Origin: Bacteroidota bacterium
GTDB lineage: Bacteria; Bacteroidota; Bacteroidia; Chitinophagales; Chitinophagaceae
Direction: 5' to 3'
DNA length: 7,271 bases
Assembly: GCA_023409975.1 (NCBI GenBank)
Contig: JAEYQO010000114.1
Coordinates: 1 to 7,271, forward strand
Within the stretch, counting starts at the first letter, position 1; each line of letters begins with the position of its first letter. Below are positions 1 to 6,989 of the stretch, in pieces. Under the pieces are notes generated by a model. That model saw only the letters and a list, made by a program, of their open reading frames with translations. It was not told the origin of the DNA and searched no databases. The position numbers and the translations under genes are program-made.

Positions 1-1
1 C

Positions 2-553
2 CTATCCGCCTTTGGCTTTACATCCTGTAATAATGGTGATTACGATGCCAACCCGGAAATCGATAATAGCAATATTGCCAATCCTATCAATCCGGGGAAT
101 CAGCCGGGGGTAATGCTTAATTCTATGGCAGCAGTTCAAAACGGAGAATGGAAAGGGTATCCATTAGCTATTTTTATGGATACAATGGGTATCACGCAAC
201 TTGTGGGTATTTATATGGACGGTAACTGGATGGAAACACTGCAGTTCGCATTTTTTGCTGATAAGTTCACAGGAGCGGGTGTTTATAGATTAAATGATAC
301 TACACAGTTTGGCCTTTCTGTTAACTATTTACGGGGTGATGCAACAGCGCAAGACGAAATGGAAAATTTTACGGCAGGGCTTGGGAATCCAGGGGAGTTT
401 GAGATTGAGTTTGTAGATGAGGGTAATAACCGATTCAGAGGAACATTCTCTGGTGTTTTGTATAAGTTAGATGGTTTGGTTGTGGACACCACCCAGAAAA
501 TTGAAATCACTGACGGGAAATTCTTCGTAGAGCGATTTAAATGGGAACAATAA
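2..553 (+). CDS. Small exported lipoprotein, 5' end cut by window edge
   Basis: The reading frame is open from the first bases, giving 183 visible residues; the true start lies left of the window. The visible N-terminus is the end of a signal peptide running into a lipobox-like FTSC (Cys codon 26-28), followed by an Asn/Asp-rich linker (NNGDYDANPE) of about 28 residues. This suggests lipid attachment at the Cys and export to the outer membrane or cell surface. The rest is a compact beta-rich domain. It has 'GEWKG' near its start, 'FTGAGVYRLND' in the middle and 'NRFRGTFSGVLY...ITDGKFFVERF' at the end. That layout resembles small Bacteroidota lipoproteins of the DUF6252/DUF5025 type; this is recognition by pattern, not a search. 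Function is unknown. An internal ATG at 113 could be called as the start, but it would discard the lipobox and is unlikely. The gene ends just before a strong terminator. Confidence 0.75.
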   Translation, partial: LSAFGFTSCNNGDYDANPEIDNSNIANPINPGNQPGVMLNSMAAVQNGEWKGYPLAIFMDTMGITQLVGIYMDGNWMETLQFAFFADKFTGAGVYRLNDTTQFGLSVNYLRGDATAQDEMENFTAGLGNPGEFEIEFVDEGNNRFRGTFSGVLYKLDGLVVDTTQKIEITDGKFFVERFKWEQ

Positions 554-573
554 CTCCGAAACCTTACTATAGA

Positions 574-610
574 AAAAGGGGGTGAAAACTTTTCGTTTTC
601 ACCCCCTTTT
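574..610. terminator. Bidirectional intrinsic terminator between convergent genes
   Basis: A perfect 16-bp stem (574-589 paired with 595-610) closes a 5-nt loop at 590-594. The arms run from an A-run through a G5 block, so the 3' arm ends in CCCCC followed by T4 on the plus strand. The minus strand reads C5 followed by T5. Each direction therefore has a GC-rich stem followed by a T-run, as expected for a hairpin serving both the lipoprotein gene ending at 553 and mqnE ending at 635. The T-run is short and partly inside the stem. Confidence 0.85.
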
Positions 611-634
611 CGTTAATAAACGGTGATGTTTGAT

Positions 635-1795
635 TTACGCGGGATCCAGTAACTTTTCGTCATAAATTTTGATCTCTTTATACAACGTATCTCGTTCAAC
701 CGGGATCTTTCCCACAGCGGTTATCAGGTCACACAACTCCTCAGTTGAAAGGCTTGGTCGTTGTTCTTCCGCACCGGCCATGGAGTAGATCTTTGTAGTA
801 TCGTCGATCGTCCCGTCCAGGTCGTTCACACCAAACGAAAGTGTCAATTGAGCACTTTGCCTGCCGAGCATGGGCCAGTAGGCCTTAAGGTTTGCGAAAT
901 TATCCATGAAAATCCGGGCGATCGCATACATCTTCATGTCTTCTATTACGGAAACTTCAGGAACATGACTCATATCATTATCGCCGTTCCGGAATTTCAG
1001 AGGAATGAAGCAGTTGAACCCTTTCGTTTTATCCTGCAGATTACGAAGCTGGCTCATATGGTCCACCCGATGATGATACTGTTCAATATGTCCATACAGC
1101 ATCGTGGCATTAGTATGCATACCCAGGCGATGCGCTGTTTCATGAATTTCCAGCCAACCCTGTCCATCAACTTTATCCGAACAAATCTGCTCCCTGATTT
1201 CGGTGTGGAAGATTTCTGCGCCGCCGCCAGGAAGTGATTGCAATCCTGCATCTTTCAAGCGTTGCATACCCTCCTGAACACTCATCTTTGCCTTGCGGAA
1301 CATGTAATCCAGTTCAACTGCAGTGAATCCCTTAATATGTAAATCTGGCCGGAGTTCTCTGATTTTTTCGATCAACTCACAGAAGAACTCGAGATTCATT
1401 TTAGGGTGTACGCCTCCAACAATGTGTACTTCAGTCACAGGTTGGCCGTCATACTTACGGACCATATCCAGCATCTGTTCCTGTGTTAGTTCCCAGCCCT
1501 CATCACGATGTTTATACTGTCTGGAATACGAACAAAAATTACAGGTGAATACACAAACATTTGTAGGTTCAATATGGAAGTTCCGGTTGAAATAAACCTT
1601 ATTTCCATGCCGTTCTTTACGGATATGGTCCGCAAGACTACCGAGGTAACCCAGTTCTGCCTTTTCAAAAAGCACAACGCCTTCCTCTTCGGTAAGGCGC
1701 TGTTTGTTGAGTACTTTTTCTGCGATCTGCAGTAAAGGCCTGTCTAATGTATTGTCGTTGAGAATTTGTCTAATCGGTGGATTTCCCCCCATCAT
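635..1795 (-). CDS. mqnE: Aminofutalosine synthase MqnE (radical SAM)
   Basis: 386 residues from the chosen start. MqnE uses S-adenosylmethionine and a [4Fe-4S] cluster to join the enolpyruvyl product of MqnA to form aminofutalosine, an early step of the futalosine route to menaquinone, in the cytoplasm. The cluster motif CxxxCxxC is at Cys81, Cys85 and Cys88, in the context 'HIEPTNVCVFTCNFCSYSR'. Also visible are 'PGGGAEIF' (189-196), 'HTNATMLYGHIE' and the C-terminal 'DLDGTIDDTTKIYSMAG'. The HIEPTN/CSYSR context and the tail fit MqnE better than its paralogue MqnC. The start is taken at ATG 1795, which overlaps the TGA of the upstream protease gene as ATGA; a second ATG follows at 1792. A longer frame from 1840 would add 15 residues (MYLCQRYSNE...) atypical of the family and overlap the protease by 49 nt. 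No other menaquinone gene is in the window. Confidence 0.93.
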   Translation of the reverse strand: MMGGNPPIRQILNDNTLDRPLLQIAEKVLNKQRLTEEEGVVLFEKAELGYLGSLADHIRKERHGNKVYFNRNFHIEPTNVCVFTCNFCSYSRQYKHRDEGWELTQEQMLDMVRKYDGQPVTEVHIVGGVHPKMNLEFFCELIEKIRELRPDLHIKGFTAVELDYMFRKAKMSVQEGMQRLKDAGLQSLPGGGAEIFHTEIREQICSDKVDGQGWLEIHETAHRLGMHTNATMLYGHIEQYHHRVDHMSQLRNLQDKTKGFNCFIPLKFRNGDNDMSHVPEVSVIEDMKMYAIARIFMDNFANLKAYWPMLGRQSAQLTLSFGVNDLDGTIDDTTKIYSMAGAEEQRPSLSTEELCDLITAVGKIPVERDTLYKEIKIYDEKLLDPA

Positions 1796-3165
1796 CGTAA
1801 AACTATTTTCTTCGTTACTGTACCGCTGGCAAAGGTACAATGAACGAGATACACGCCGGCGCTCTGTCCGGTCAGATCGATATTGTAATTATTGATTGCT
1901 GGATCGGTTACCACCAATTGACGGACTGTCTGGCCAACGATATTATTTACCGAAATTGATTCCAGGTCTTTTGCGTCAGCGAAACTGATCTGTATTCTTC
2001 CGGTAGCAGGATTGGGATAGATGGTAATTCCTGCGTTTTTCTCAATTGCTGCAACATTGGTAGGCCATTCCAGCACTTCGGGATGCTGGGTAAGGGAATG
2101 TGACAGACCACCTGGAGAAACCTGTACTTTCATCAGAGCTTCCTGACCTTTGGTAAACATATTCATACAACCGTCCTCTACATAATCCATGAAGTTCATC
2201 CACATAATTCCGTTCCCGGTGGGGGTGCAGACGTCCGTTTTTGGGAATGGTGGACAGTTGTTATTGGAGCTAAATGTTTCTGCAGCCTGAGGGGGCGTAT
2301 CGGCGATACCATCGTCGATATCACCAGCGCCCGGGCAGCTACTGTTTTGACCAAAGGTATGTTCCAATTCAAAGAAATGCCCAACCTCGTGTGTAGCTGT
2401 CCTGCCTTCATCATTGTTCGCTGGCCAGAAATATTGTGTAACAGACTGACGTTTGCCGAAAACACTATATCGAAGAACAACTCCTATGGCCTCTTTCGGT
2501 ATTCCTCCTCCCACGAAACTTGGAGGAACGGCAAATCCAAGTATGCCCGGATTGGAGAGGCCACCAACCCAAATGTTAAGGTATTTATCAGGATCCCATG
2601 TATCCAGACCTCCTGCGTTGTAAAGTTTTATGTTTTCACTTCCGCCAAGTCCTACGCCTGCAGGGAAACCATTGATCGTGGTTATTCTGATCTCAAAACC
2701 TTCGGTTGCTGCGTTGGTGGGTGTGCGGTGCGCTGGTGCAAAACGGATACTTCCTTTTGCGAATAGTGGTTTGAATGGACCAGGAATGTTCACACTGTCT
2801 GGATTTAAACCGGCGAAGTCCTGATTAAGAACTTCTATTTGCTTCATCATCCTGTTTCTGACGCCGTTGGTGCCGCCAAGCTGATTAAGCTGAGCCTGGG
2901 TGACTACTACGTGGAAGACAACAGGTATCGTTACAGTTTGTGTTGTTTTATAAAGGGGAGAGGCGTCTTCAGACTCAAGGAGAGCTGCGGCTTGATTGAG
3001 GCGGTGTTGCCTTTGGTGTTCATAATTGGCACGGAGCTCAGGATATTGATCAAGATTTTGCTGGAGTATATGGAACGTAGCACACTTTTCTGTCTGCTGT
3101 CCGTTTGCCCTTTCCACCATACTCAAAAACAGACCACAAAGGGCCAAAAGGATCATTCTTCTCAT
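1792..3165 (-). CDS. Secreted M43 (pappalysin-like) zinc metalloprotease with T9SS sorting domain
   Basis: 457 residues. Residues 1-22 form a signal peptide (MRRMILLALCGLFL, probable cut near NG/QQ). A pro-region of about 50 residues starting with 'KCATFHILQQNL' leads to 'IPVVFHVV' (80-87), the usual opening of the Bacteroidota M43B catalytic domain. The family strand 'LNIWVGGLSNPGILGFAVPP' spans 196-215. The zinc site HEVGHFFELEH gives ligands His259, His263 and His269 with catalytic Glu260. 'DIDDGIADTP' (282-291) fits the calcium-binding segment, and 'MNFMDY' (323-328) supplies the Met-turn. Several Cys (277, 304, 313, 333) probably form disulphides. Residues 380-457 are a type A T9SS sorting domain ('YPNPATG' ... 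'GVYLVHC' ... 'KKIVLR'). The protein is thus expected to cross the outer membrane by T9SS and be released or surface-anchored. Substrate is unknown. Glu266 replaces the Gly usual in the metzincin motif. The gene lies 28 nt after the nuclease-family gene and overlaps mqnE by 4 nt. Confidence 0.92.
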   Translation of the reverse strand: MRRMILLALCGLFLSMVERANGQQTEKCATFHILQQNLDQYPELRANYEHQRQHRLNQAAALLESEDASPLYKTTQTVTIPVVFHVVVTQAQLNQLGGTNGVRNRMMKQIEVLNQDFAGLNPDSVNIPGPFKPLFAKGSIRFAPAHRTPTNAATEGFEIRITTINGFPAGVGLGGSENIKLYNAGGLDTWDPDKYLNIWVGGLSNPGILGFAVPPSFVGGGIPKEAIGVVLRYSVFGKRQSVTQYFWPANNDEGRTATHEVGHFFELEHTFGQNSSCPGAGDIDDGIADTPPQAAETFSSNNNCPPFPKTDVCTPTGNGIMWMNFMDYVEDGCMNMFTKGQEALMKVQVSPGGLSHSLTQHPEVLEWPTNVAAIEKNAGITIYPNPATGRIQISFADAKDLESISVNNIVGQTVRQLVVTDPAINNYNIDLTGQSAGVYLVHCTFASGTVTKKIVLR

Positions 3166-3193
3166 CTCAGTATATAAACCTTAAAATTACGGA

Positions 3194-3796
3194 TTATTTC
3201 CCTTTCCGGTTGTTGATTTCGTCACGGATGGAGATAGCGCGTACGTAATCTTCCTGTTCAAGAACCTGCTGAAGTAGCGTATTGAGTTCTTCCAAACTCA
3301 TGGCCTTGAGGTCTTTATCGGAGCCTACTGCTTTCGAAGCCGCAGGTGCGCCGGGTGCTGCTTCAGAGGGTGCACCTTCAGGCTGGTCGAGGTAGAGGCC
3401 GGCAGCCTCTAGTATGTTTTCGTAAGTGTAAATACGGCAGTTGGCGCGAACGGCAAGGGCCAGAGCGTCTGACGTACGGGAGTCAATCTCAACATTTTCT
3501 CCATCAGGCCCCTGACAGATCAGTTGAGCAAAGAAGATACCCTCTTCTAGTTTATAGATAACTACTTCTGTTAAATCGATGCCGAAAGTTGACATGAAAT
3601 TGGCAAAAAGGTCGTGGGTCAGTGGCCTGCTGGGTTGCATTCTTTCGAGTGCTACGGCAATTGCCTGTGCTTCAAACCCTCCAATCACGATGGGTAACCT
3701 CCTCAAACCATTCACTTCCCCTAAAACGACTGCATAGGAATGCGTCTGCGTGATACTATGCGATAATGCTACAATTTCCAGTTCGATTTTTTTCAT
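3194..3796 (-). CDS. Bifunctional nuclease family protein (DUF151/BFN) with C-terminal UVR motif
   Basis: 200 residues, two domains. Residues 1-135 are a BFN/DUF151 domain, recognised by 'LPIVIGGFEAQAIA' (34-47), 'RPLTHDLF' (57-64) and 'DSRTSDALALAVR' (105-117) followed by 'IYTYENILEAAG'. Residues 136-160 are an Ala/Pro-rich linker. Residues 166-197 match a UVR (UvrB/UvrC) motif: 'SLEELNTLLQQVLEQEDY' then 'RAISIRDEINNR'. BFN proteins have been reported to have DNase and RNase activity, and the UVR motif is a helical hairpin used for protein contacts in UvrB/UvrC and some Clp regulators. The same pairing occurs elsewhere, including plant BFN proteins. No signal peptide is seen, so it is probably cytoplasmic. 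The physiological role is unknown. It starts 72 nt after parC and is likely the first gene of a unit with the protease and mqnE. Confidence 0.88.
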   Translation of the reverse strand: MKKIELEIVALSHSITQTHSYAVVLGEVNGLRRLPIVIGGFEAQAIAVALERMQPSRPLTHDLFANFMSTFGIDLTEVVIYKLEEGIFFAQLICQGPDGENVEIDSRTSDALALAVRANCRIYTYENILEAAGLYLDQPEGAPSEAAPGAPAASKAVGSDKDLKAMSLEELNTLLQQVLEQEDYVRAISIRDEINNRKGK

Positions 3797-3816
3797 TGAT
3801 CAAATCCGACTTTCAG

Positions 3817-3824
3817 CAAAGTAA
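3817..3824 (-). promoter_or_regulatory. Possible -7 box for the BFN gene
   Basis: The minus strand reads TTACTTTG, matching five of the six fixed bases of the Bacteroidota -7 consensus TAnnTTTG. It ends 20 nt before the ATG at 3796, a plausible leader. I found no TTG at the usual -33 spacing, so support is weak. If real, the BFN-protease-mqnE unit has its own promoter and does not depend only on read-through from parC. Confidence 0.35.
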
Positions 3825-3863
3825 GGTTTTGCAAGGTACTGATTTTTCCAAACAGTAACGGTT

Positions 3864-3881
3864 CACCCTCAGAAGAGGGTG
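3864..3881 (-). other. GC-rich hairpin across the parC stop codon
   Basis: Perfect 7-bp stem CACCCTC/GAGGGTG (3864-3870 with 3875-3881) and a 4-nt loop, spanning the TGA of parC at 3871-3869. No T-run follows on the minus strand, so it is not a classical terminator. It could protect the mRNA 3' end or partly attenuate read-through to the BFN gene. Function is uncertain, and chance is possible. Confidence 0.3.
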
Positions 3882-6385
3882 GGGGCTTCAGCGCCTGCAT
3901 CGGTACCTTCCTGTTCTGTAATCAGAGACACTTCCTTCAGATCGCTTCCTGCAATACGTGTGCCAACGGCTTTCCATCCAGTAATATCCACCTTTTCGTG
4001 CAGATGAATTTCCTCTTCCTTGAGTTCTGATTTCTTTTTGCCTGTTTTCAGGATGATTTGTGGTTCTTCCTTTGTGGTGGCCAGTTCCAGGTAATTGCCA
4101 TCCCCTTCCTTGATGAACAGGTATTTATTTTTCAGTGTCTGTGATTCTATAAGGAAACGCTTGGCATAATGATTACCCGTTTTCGTATCGAAATATATTG
4201 CACTCACCACTTTTTGGGGTTGGAACTTCTCGATCAGCAGCAGATCGTCAGCTTCGTATTTATTTGTAAAGTCGAAATCGGTGAGTTCATACGTGCCATC
4301 CTTATAGAATGCGATGACCCTATCCCCCTCATCGAATCGACCAAGAAAGTTTCCGTTGCCATCTTTATTTAGCCTTCCGAAGGTAGGATCGAACCATAGT
4401 TTCAGGGCTGAGAGCGTAGAGCGTCCTTTTTCCTTGAATTTGATGTTCTTGATAGGATATTTTGTAACCTGGTTGCCCTGGGAGCTACGGCCCTTGATTT
4501 CAAGTTCTTCGAAGTAATAATCGAAGATTTTGTTTCTGGCTTTACTGCCAGGGGATAAGGTTATTGTTACTGCTTCCGCTTCACCATTTGGATTGGCGGA
4601 GAAATAAAGGACTTTACTGTTCGGATTCCCCTTAGTAAGGTCATATATCTTATCGCGGGTGATGCTGGTGACATTGAATCGCTTGCCGAAACTGATACCC
4701 GACTTTCCGTCCAGATAGATCATGTTGTATGTCATCCGTTCGTCGTTCTTCTGAAACACGGCCAGGTGAATGATATCTTTCCCGACAAAATTTTTATCTG
4801 CCACCTTGGTGACGGTCATTTTCCCGTCTTTCCGGAACACAATAATATTGTCGAGATCTGAGCAGTCGAAAGCAAATTCGTCTTTCTTTAAGCTGGTGCC
4901 GATGAAACCTTCTTTGCGATTCACATACAGCTTTGTATTGGCGATGGCGACGGCAGTTACCTGTATGGTTTCGAATGGACGGATTTCAGTTTTCCGTTCT
5001 TTACCTTTCCCATACTTTTTTAATAGCCCTTCATAGTAGCGAATGGCGAAATCGTTCAGGTTTTCGATGTTGAATCTGACTTCCCCGATCTCAGCTTCCA
5101 GTCCCTTGATATGTTCATCTGCTTTGAAGGAATCAAATTTTGAGATCCTTTTGATCCGTATTTCTGTCAGCCGCACAATATCGTCCTGAACAACAGGTCT
5201 GCGGAGCTTTTTTATATAAGGTTTTAATCCATTTTCGATTGCATTCAGAACCCCCTCCCACGTTGTTTCCTCTTCGATATCGCGATAGATGCGCTTTTCG
5301 ATAAAGATTTTTTCAAGTGAAGAATAGTGCCAGTCGTTTTCCAGTTCGCCGAGCTTTATTTCCAATTCCCGCAGCAGGAGAGCCTTTGTATGAGCAACCG
5401 AATGTTTCAAAAGATCGCTGGCACCGATAAACTGAGGTTTATCATCCATGATCACGCAGGCATTAGGAGATATGGAAATTTCGCAATCTGTAAAGGCGTA
5501 GAGTGCGTCAATAGTCTGGTCTGTTGAAACGCCGGGTGCCAGTTGAATAAGTAATTCAACATCCTTTGCGGTGTTATCTACGACACTTTTTATCTTGATC
5601 TTACCGTTATCGTTGGCTTTGAGAATACTATCTACAAGTTGGTTCGTAGTGATTCCATAGGGCACATCTTTAATTGCAATCGACTTTTTGTCAACCTCCT
5701 CAATTCTGGCTCTGACCCTGATTTTACCACCACGTGCACCGTCATTATAGTTGCTAACGTCGATCATAGCCCCGGTTGTAAAATCGGGGAACAATTCAAA
5801 CTTTTTCCCTTTCAGATGTTTGATGGCAGCTTCCAGAATTTCGCAGAAGTTATGAGGAAGAATCTTTGTTGAAAGGCCGACAGCAATTCCTTCCGCACCC
5901 TGCGCTAATAATAGCGGAAATTTTACAGGAAGGGTAACAGGTTCATTTTTTCTGCCATCGTAACTGAGTTGCCAATTGGTTGTTTTTGGATTGAAAGCAA
6001 CATCAAGTGCAAATTTTGACAAACGAGCTTCAATATACCTGGCTGCAGCAGCACTATCGCCGGTACGGACGTCACCCCAGTTTCCCTGTGTGTCGATCAG
6101 AAGATCTTTCTGACCCATATTAACAATGGCATCGCTGATGGATGCATCACCGTGGGGGTGGTATTGCATGGTTTGCCCGATGATGTTGGCCACCTTATTA
6201 TATCGTCCATCATCCATTTCACGCATGGCGTGTAGAATGCGACGCTGGACGGGTTTGAGGCCATCTTCGATGGCCGGTACTGCTCTTTCGAGGATGACGT
6301 AGCTGGCATAGTCCAGAAACCAGCTTTTGTACATGTCTTTAATATGTGCGGGGCTTTGTTCCTGGTGTTCTTGTTGTTCGCTCAT
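3869..6385 (-). CDS. parC: DNA topoisomerase IV subunit A (ParC type)
   Basis: 838 residues. This is the DNA-breaking subunit of a type IIA topoisomerase, which with ParE unlinks daughter chromosomes using ATP. The N-terminal half is the breakage-reunion core: 'DYASYVILERAVPAIEDGLKPVQRRIL' (25-51), 'YHPHGDASI' (75-83) and the catalytic Arg116-Tyr117 in 'AAARYIEARLSK'. 'LPVKFPLLL' then 'GAEGIAVGLSTKILPHN' (163-179) follows. Residues about 320-470 form the tower and charged helical region near the C-gate. From about 480 comes a beta-pinwheel C-terminal domain with degenerate blades ('KLYVNRKEGFIGT', 'KGRSSQGNQVTKYPI' at 631-645) and an acidic tail. No true GyrA box (QRRGGKG) is visible, which with the overall sequence favours ParC over GyrA. 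The quinolone-pocket Ser is Ala81, which I believe is usual in Bacteroidota ParC. parE is not next to it: the upstream neighbour is an unknown gene 84 nt away. Confidence 0.93.
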   Translation of the reverse strand: MSEQQEHQEQSPAHIKDMYKSWFLDYASYVILERAVPAIEDGLKPVQRRILHAMREMDDGRYNKVANIIGQTMQYHPHGDASISDAIVNMGQKDLLIDTQGNWGDVRTGDSAAAARYIEARLSKFALDVAFNPKTTNWQLSYDGRKNEPVTLPVKFPLLLAQGAEGIAVGLSTKILPHNFCEILEAAIKHLKGKKFELFPDFTTGAMIDVSNYNDGARGGKIRVRARIEEVDKKSIAIKDVPYGITTNQLVDSILKANDNGKIKIKSVVDNTAKDVELLIQLAPGVSTDQTIDALYAFTDCEISISPNACVIMDDKPQFIGASDLLKHSVAHTKALLLRELEIKLGELENDWHYSSLEKIFIEKRIYRDIEEETTWEGVLNAIENGLKPYIKKLRRPVVQDDIVRLTEIRIKRISKFDSFKADEHIKGLEAEIGEVRFNIENLNDFAIRYYEGLLKKYGKGKERKTEIRPFETIQVTAVAIANTKLYVNRKEGFIGTSLKKDEFAFDCSDLDNIIVFRKDGKMTVTKVADKNFVGKDIIHLAVFQKNDERMTYNMIYLDGKSGISFGKRFNVTSITRDKIYDLTKGNPNSKVLYFSANPNGEAEAVTITLSPGSKARNKIFDYYFEELEIKGRSSQGNQVTKYPIKNIKFKEKGRSTLSALKLWFDPTFGRLNKDGNGNFLGRFDEGDRVIAFYKDGTYELTDFDFTNKYEADDLLLIEKFQPQKVVSAIYFDTKTGNHYAKRFLIESQTLKNKYLFIKEGDGNYLELATTKEEPQIILKTGKKKSELKEEEIHLHEKVDITGWKAVGTRIAGSDLKEVSLITEQEGTDAGAEAPTLF

Positions 6386-6416
6386 TGGGATTTATGAATG
6401 AAGTCTTTGCGCGGCA

Positions 6417-6424
6417 CAAAATAA
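6417..6424 (-). promoter_or_regulatory. Possible -7 box for parC
   Basis: The minus strand reads TTATTTTG, five of six fixed positions of TAnnTTTG, ending 31 nt before the parC ATG at 6385. No clear -33 TTG is visible. It has the same single deviation (T for A at position 2) as the box in front of the BFN gene. Suggestive only; parC may also be read from the upstream gene's promoter. Confidence 0.3.
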
Positions 6425-6469
6425 GCATTCTGCCTGCGAAGTGAGGAGAGTTGGGTCTGTTTTACCAGC

Positions 6470-6985
6470 TCAGTTGATGGGCAGGTTGACTCTGGATGCC
6501 AGCCAGCTTTCTTTTAGGGGAACGAGCCATGTATCAATTAGTTCCTTTTTTGTGGAAGCTATATTGTTGAAAGTCAATGTATCAGGGGTTATATACCCCT
6601 TTTCAATCGCATATTGCACCTGACTGAACGGAAGCATCTGGGTTTTTCCGTCAACAAGGAATGTGATCGTCATCCGGTCGAAGAAATTGACACTATACTG
6701 CCGTTCGAGACTTTTAATAATACGGACCATACCATCCGTGCTACATCCGCTGACGTGAGTACCGGTTTCATCGGCCATTACGATGACGAACTGATTGAAA
6801 AGCAGCTTCGCCCATCCCTTGACCGGTTCCCCGTGGGCACTCCATTGAGTATAGAACTGGGAAAGTTGTTCATCTATTTCTTTTTGTTCCTTTTCTACAA
6901 AAGGTCTGTTACTCTGAAAGATCCAAACTCTGGATTCCGCTGCAAAATCTGCTGGTAAAAGGTTCAGGACTTCTATTGTCGCCAT
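6470..6985 (-). CDS. Conserved Bacteroidota protein of unknown function (often mislabelled 'ABC transporter ATPase')
   Basis: 171 residues, no signal peptide and no membrane segment. I recognise it from memory as a small Bacteroidota family frequently deposited as 'ABC transporter ATPase'. Its conserved points are 'SRVWIFQSNRPF' (18-29), 'QWSAHGEPVKGW' (47-58), 'VSGCSTDGMVRIIKSLE' (78-94), 'TLTFNNIASTK' (136-146) and 'WLVPLKESW' (153-161). There is no Walker A, Walker B or ABC signature, so the ATPase label is not supported by the sequence. The 'GCSTDG' segment, with one Cys in a conserved polar loop, looks like the best candidate for a functional site, but this is inference. Predicted alpha/beta and cytoplasmic. 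The start at 6985 gives MATIEVLNLLP and sits directly behind a strong -7 box. It precedes parC in the same direction by 84 nt. Confidence 0.82.
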   Translation of the reverse strand: MATIEVLNLLPADFAAESRVWIFQSNRPFVEKEQKEIDEQLSQFYTQWSAHGEPVKGWAKLLFNQFVIVMADETGTHVSGCSTDGMVRIIKSLERQYSVNFFDRMTITFLVDGKTQMLPFSQVQYAIEKGYITPDTLTFNNIASTKKELIDTWLVPLKESWLASRVNLPIN

Positions 6986-6989
6986 TCTG

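Noticed and set aside
761..1237. 158-codon open frame on the plus strand
   Set aside because: It lies wholly antisense inside mqnE, whose motifs are clear; the translation has no recognisable domain.
635..1795. Calling the radical SAM enzyme MqnC instead of MqnE
   Set aside because: The HIEPTNVCVFTCNFCSYSR context, PGGGAEIF and the DLDGT...TKIYSMAG tail fit MqnE; MqnC has a different cluster context.
1796..1840. Longer N-terminus for mqnE starting at 1840
   Set aside because: The extra 15 residues are not typical of MqnE and would overlap the protease by 49 nt; the ATGA start at 1795 explains the junction better.
2347..2766. 139-codon open frame on the plus strand
   Set aside because: Antisense to the catalytic domain of the M43 protease, with no protein-like motifs; a shadow of the real gene.
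3864..3881. Intrinsic terminator after parC
   Set aside because: The 7-bp hairpin lacks a following T-run on the minus strand, so it is listed only as a hairpin.
6140..6150. Ala81 in ParC read as a quinolone-resistance mutation
   Set aside because: Ala at this position appears to be normal in Bacteroidota ParC, so it cannot be called an acquired change from one sequence.
6466..6480. tRNA D-arm-like string (AGCTCAGTTGATGG)
   Set aside because: No acceptor stem, anticodon arm or T-arm follows at tRNA spacing, and it overlaps the 3' end of a conserved protein gene.
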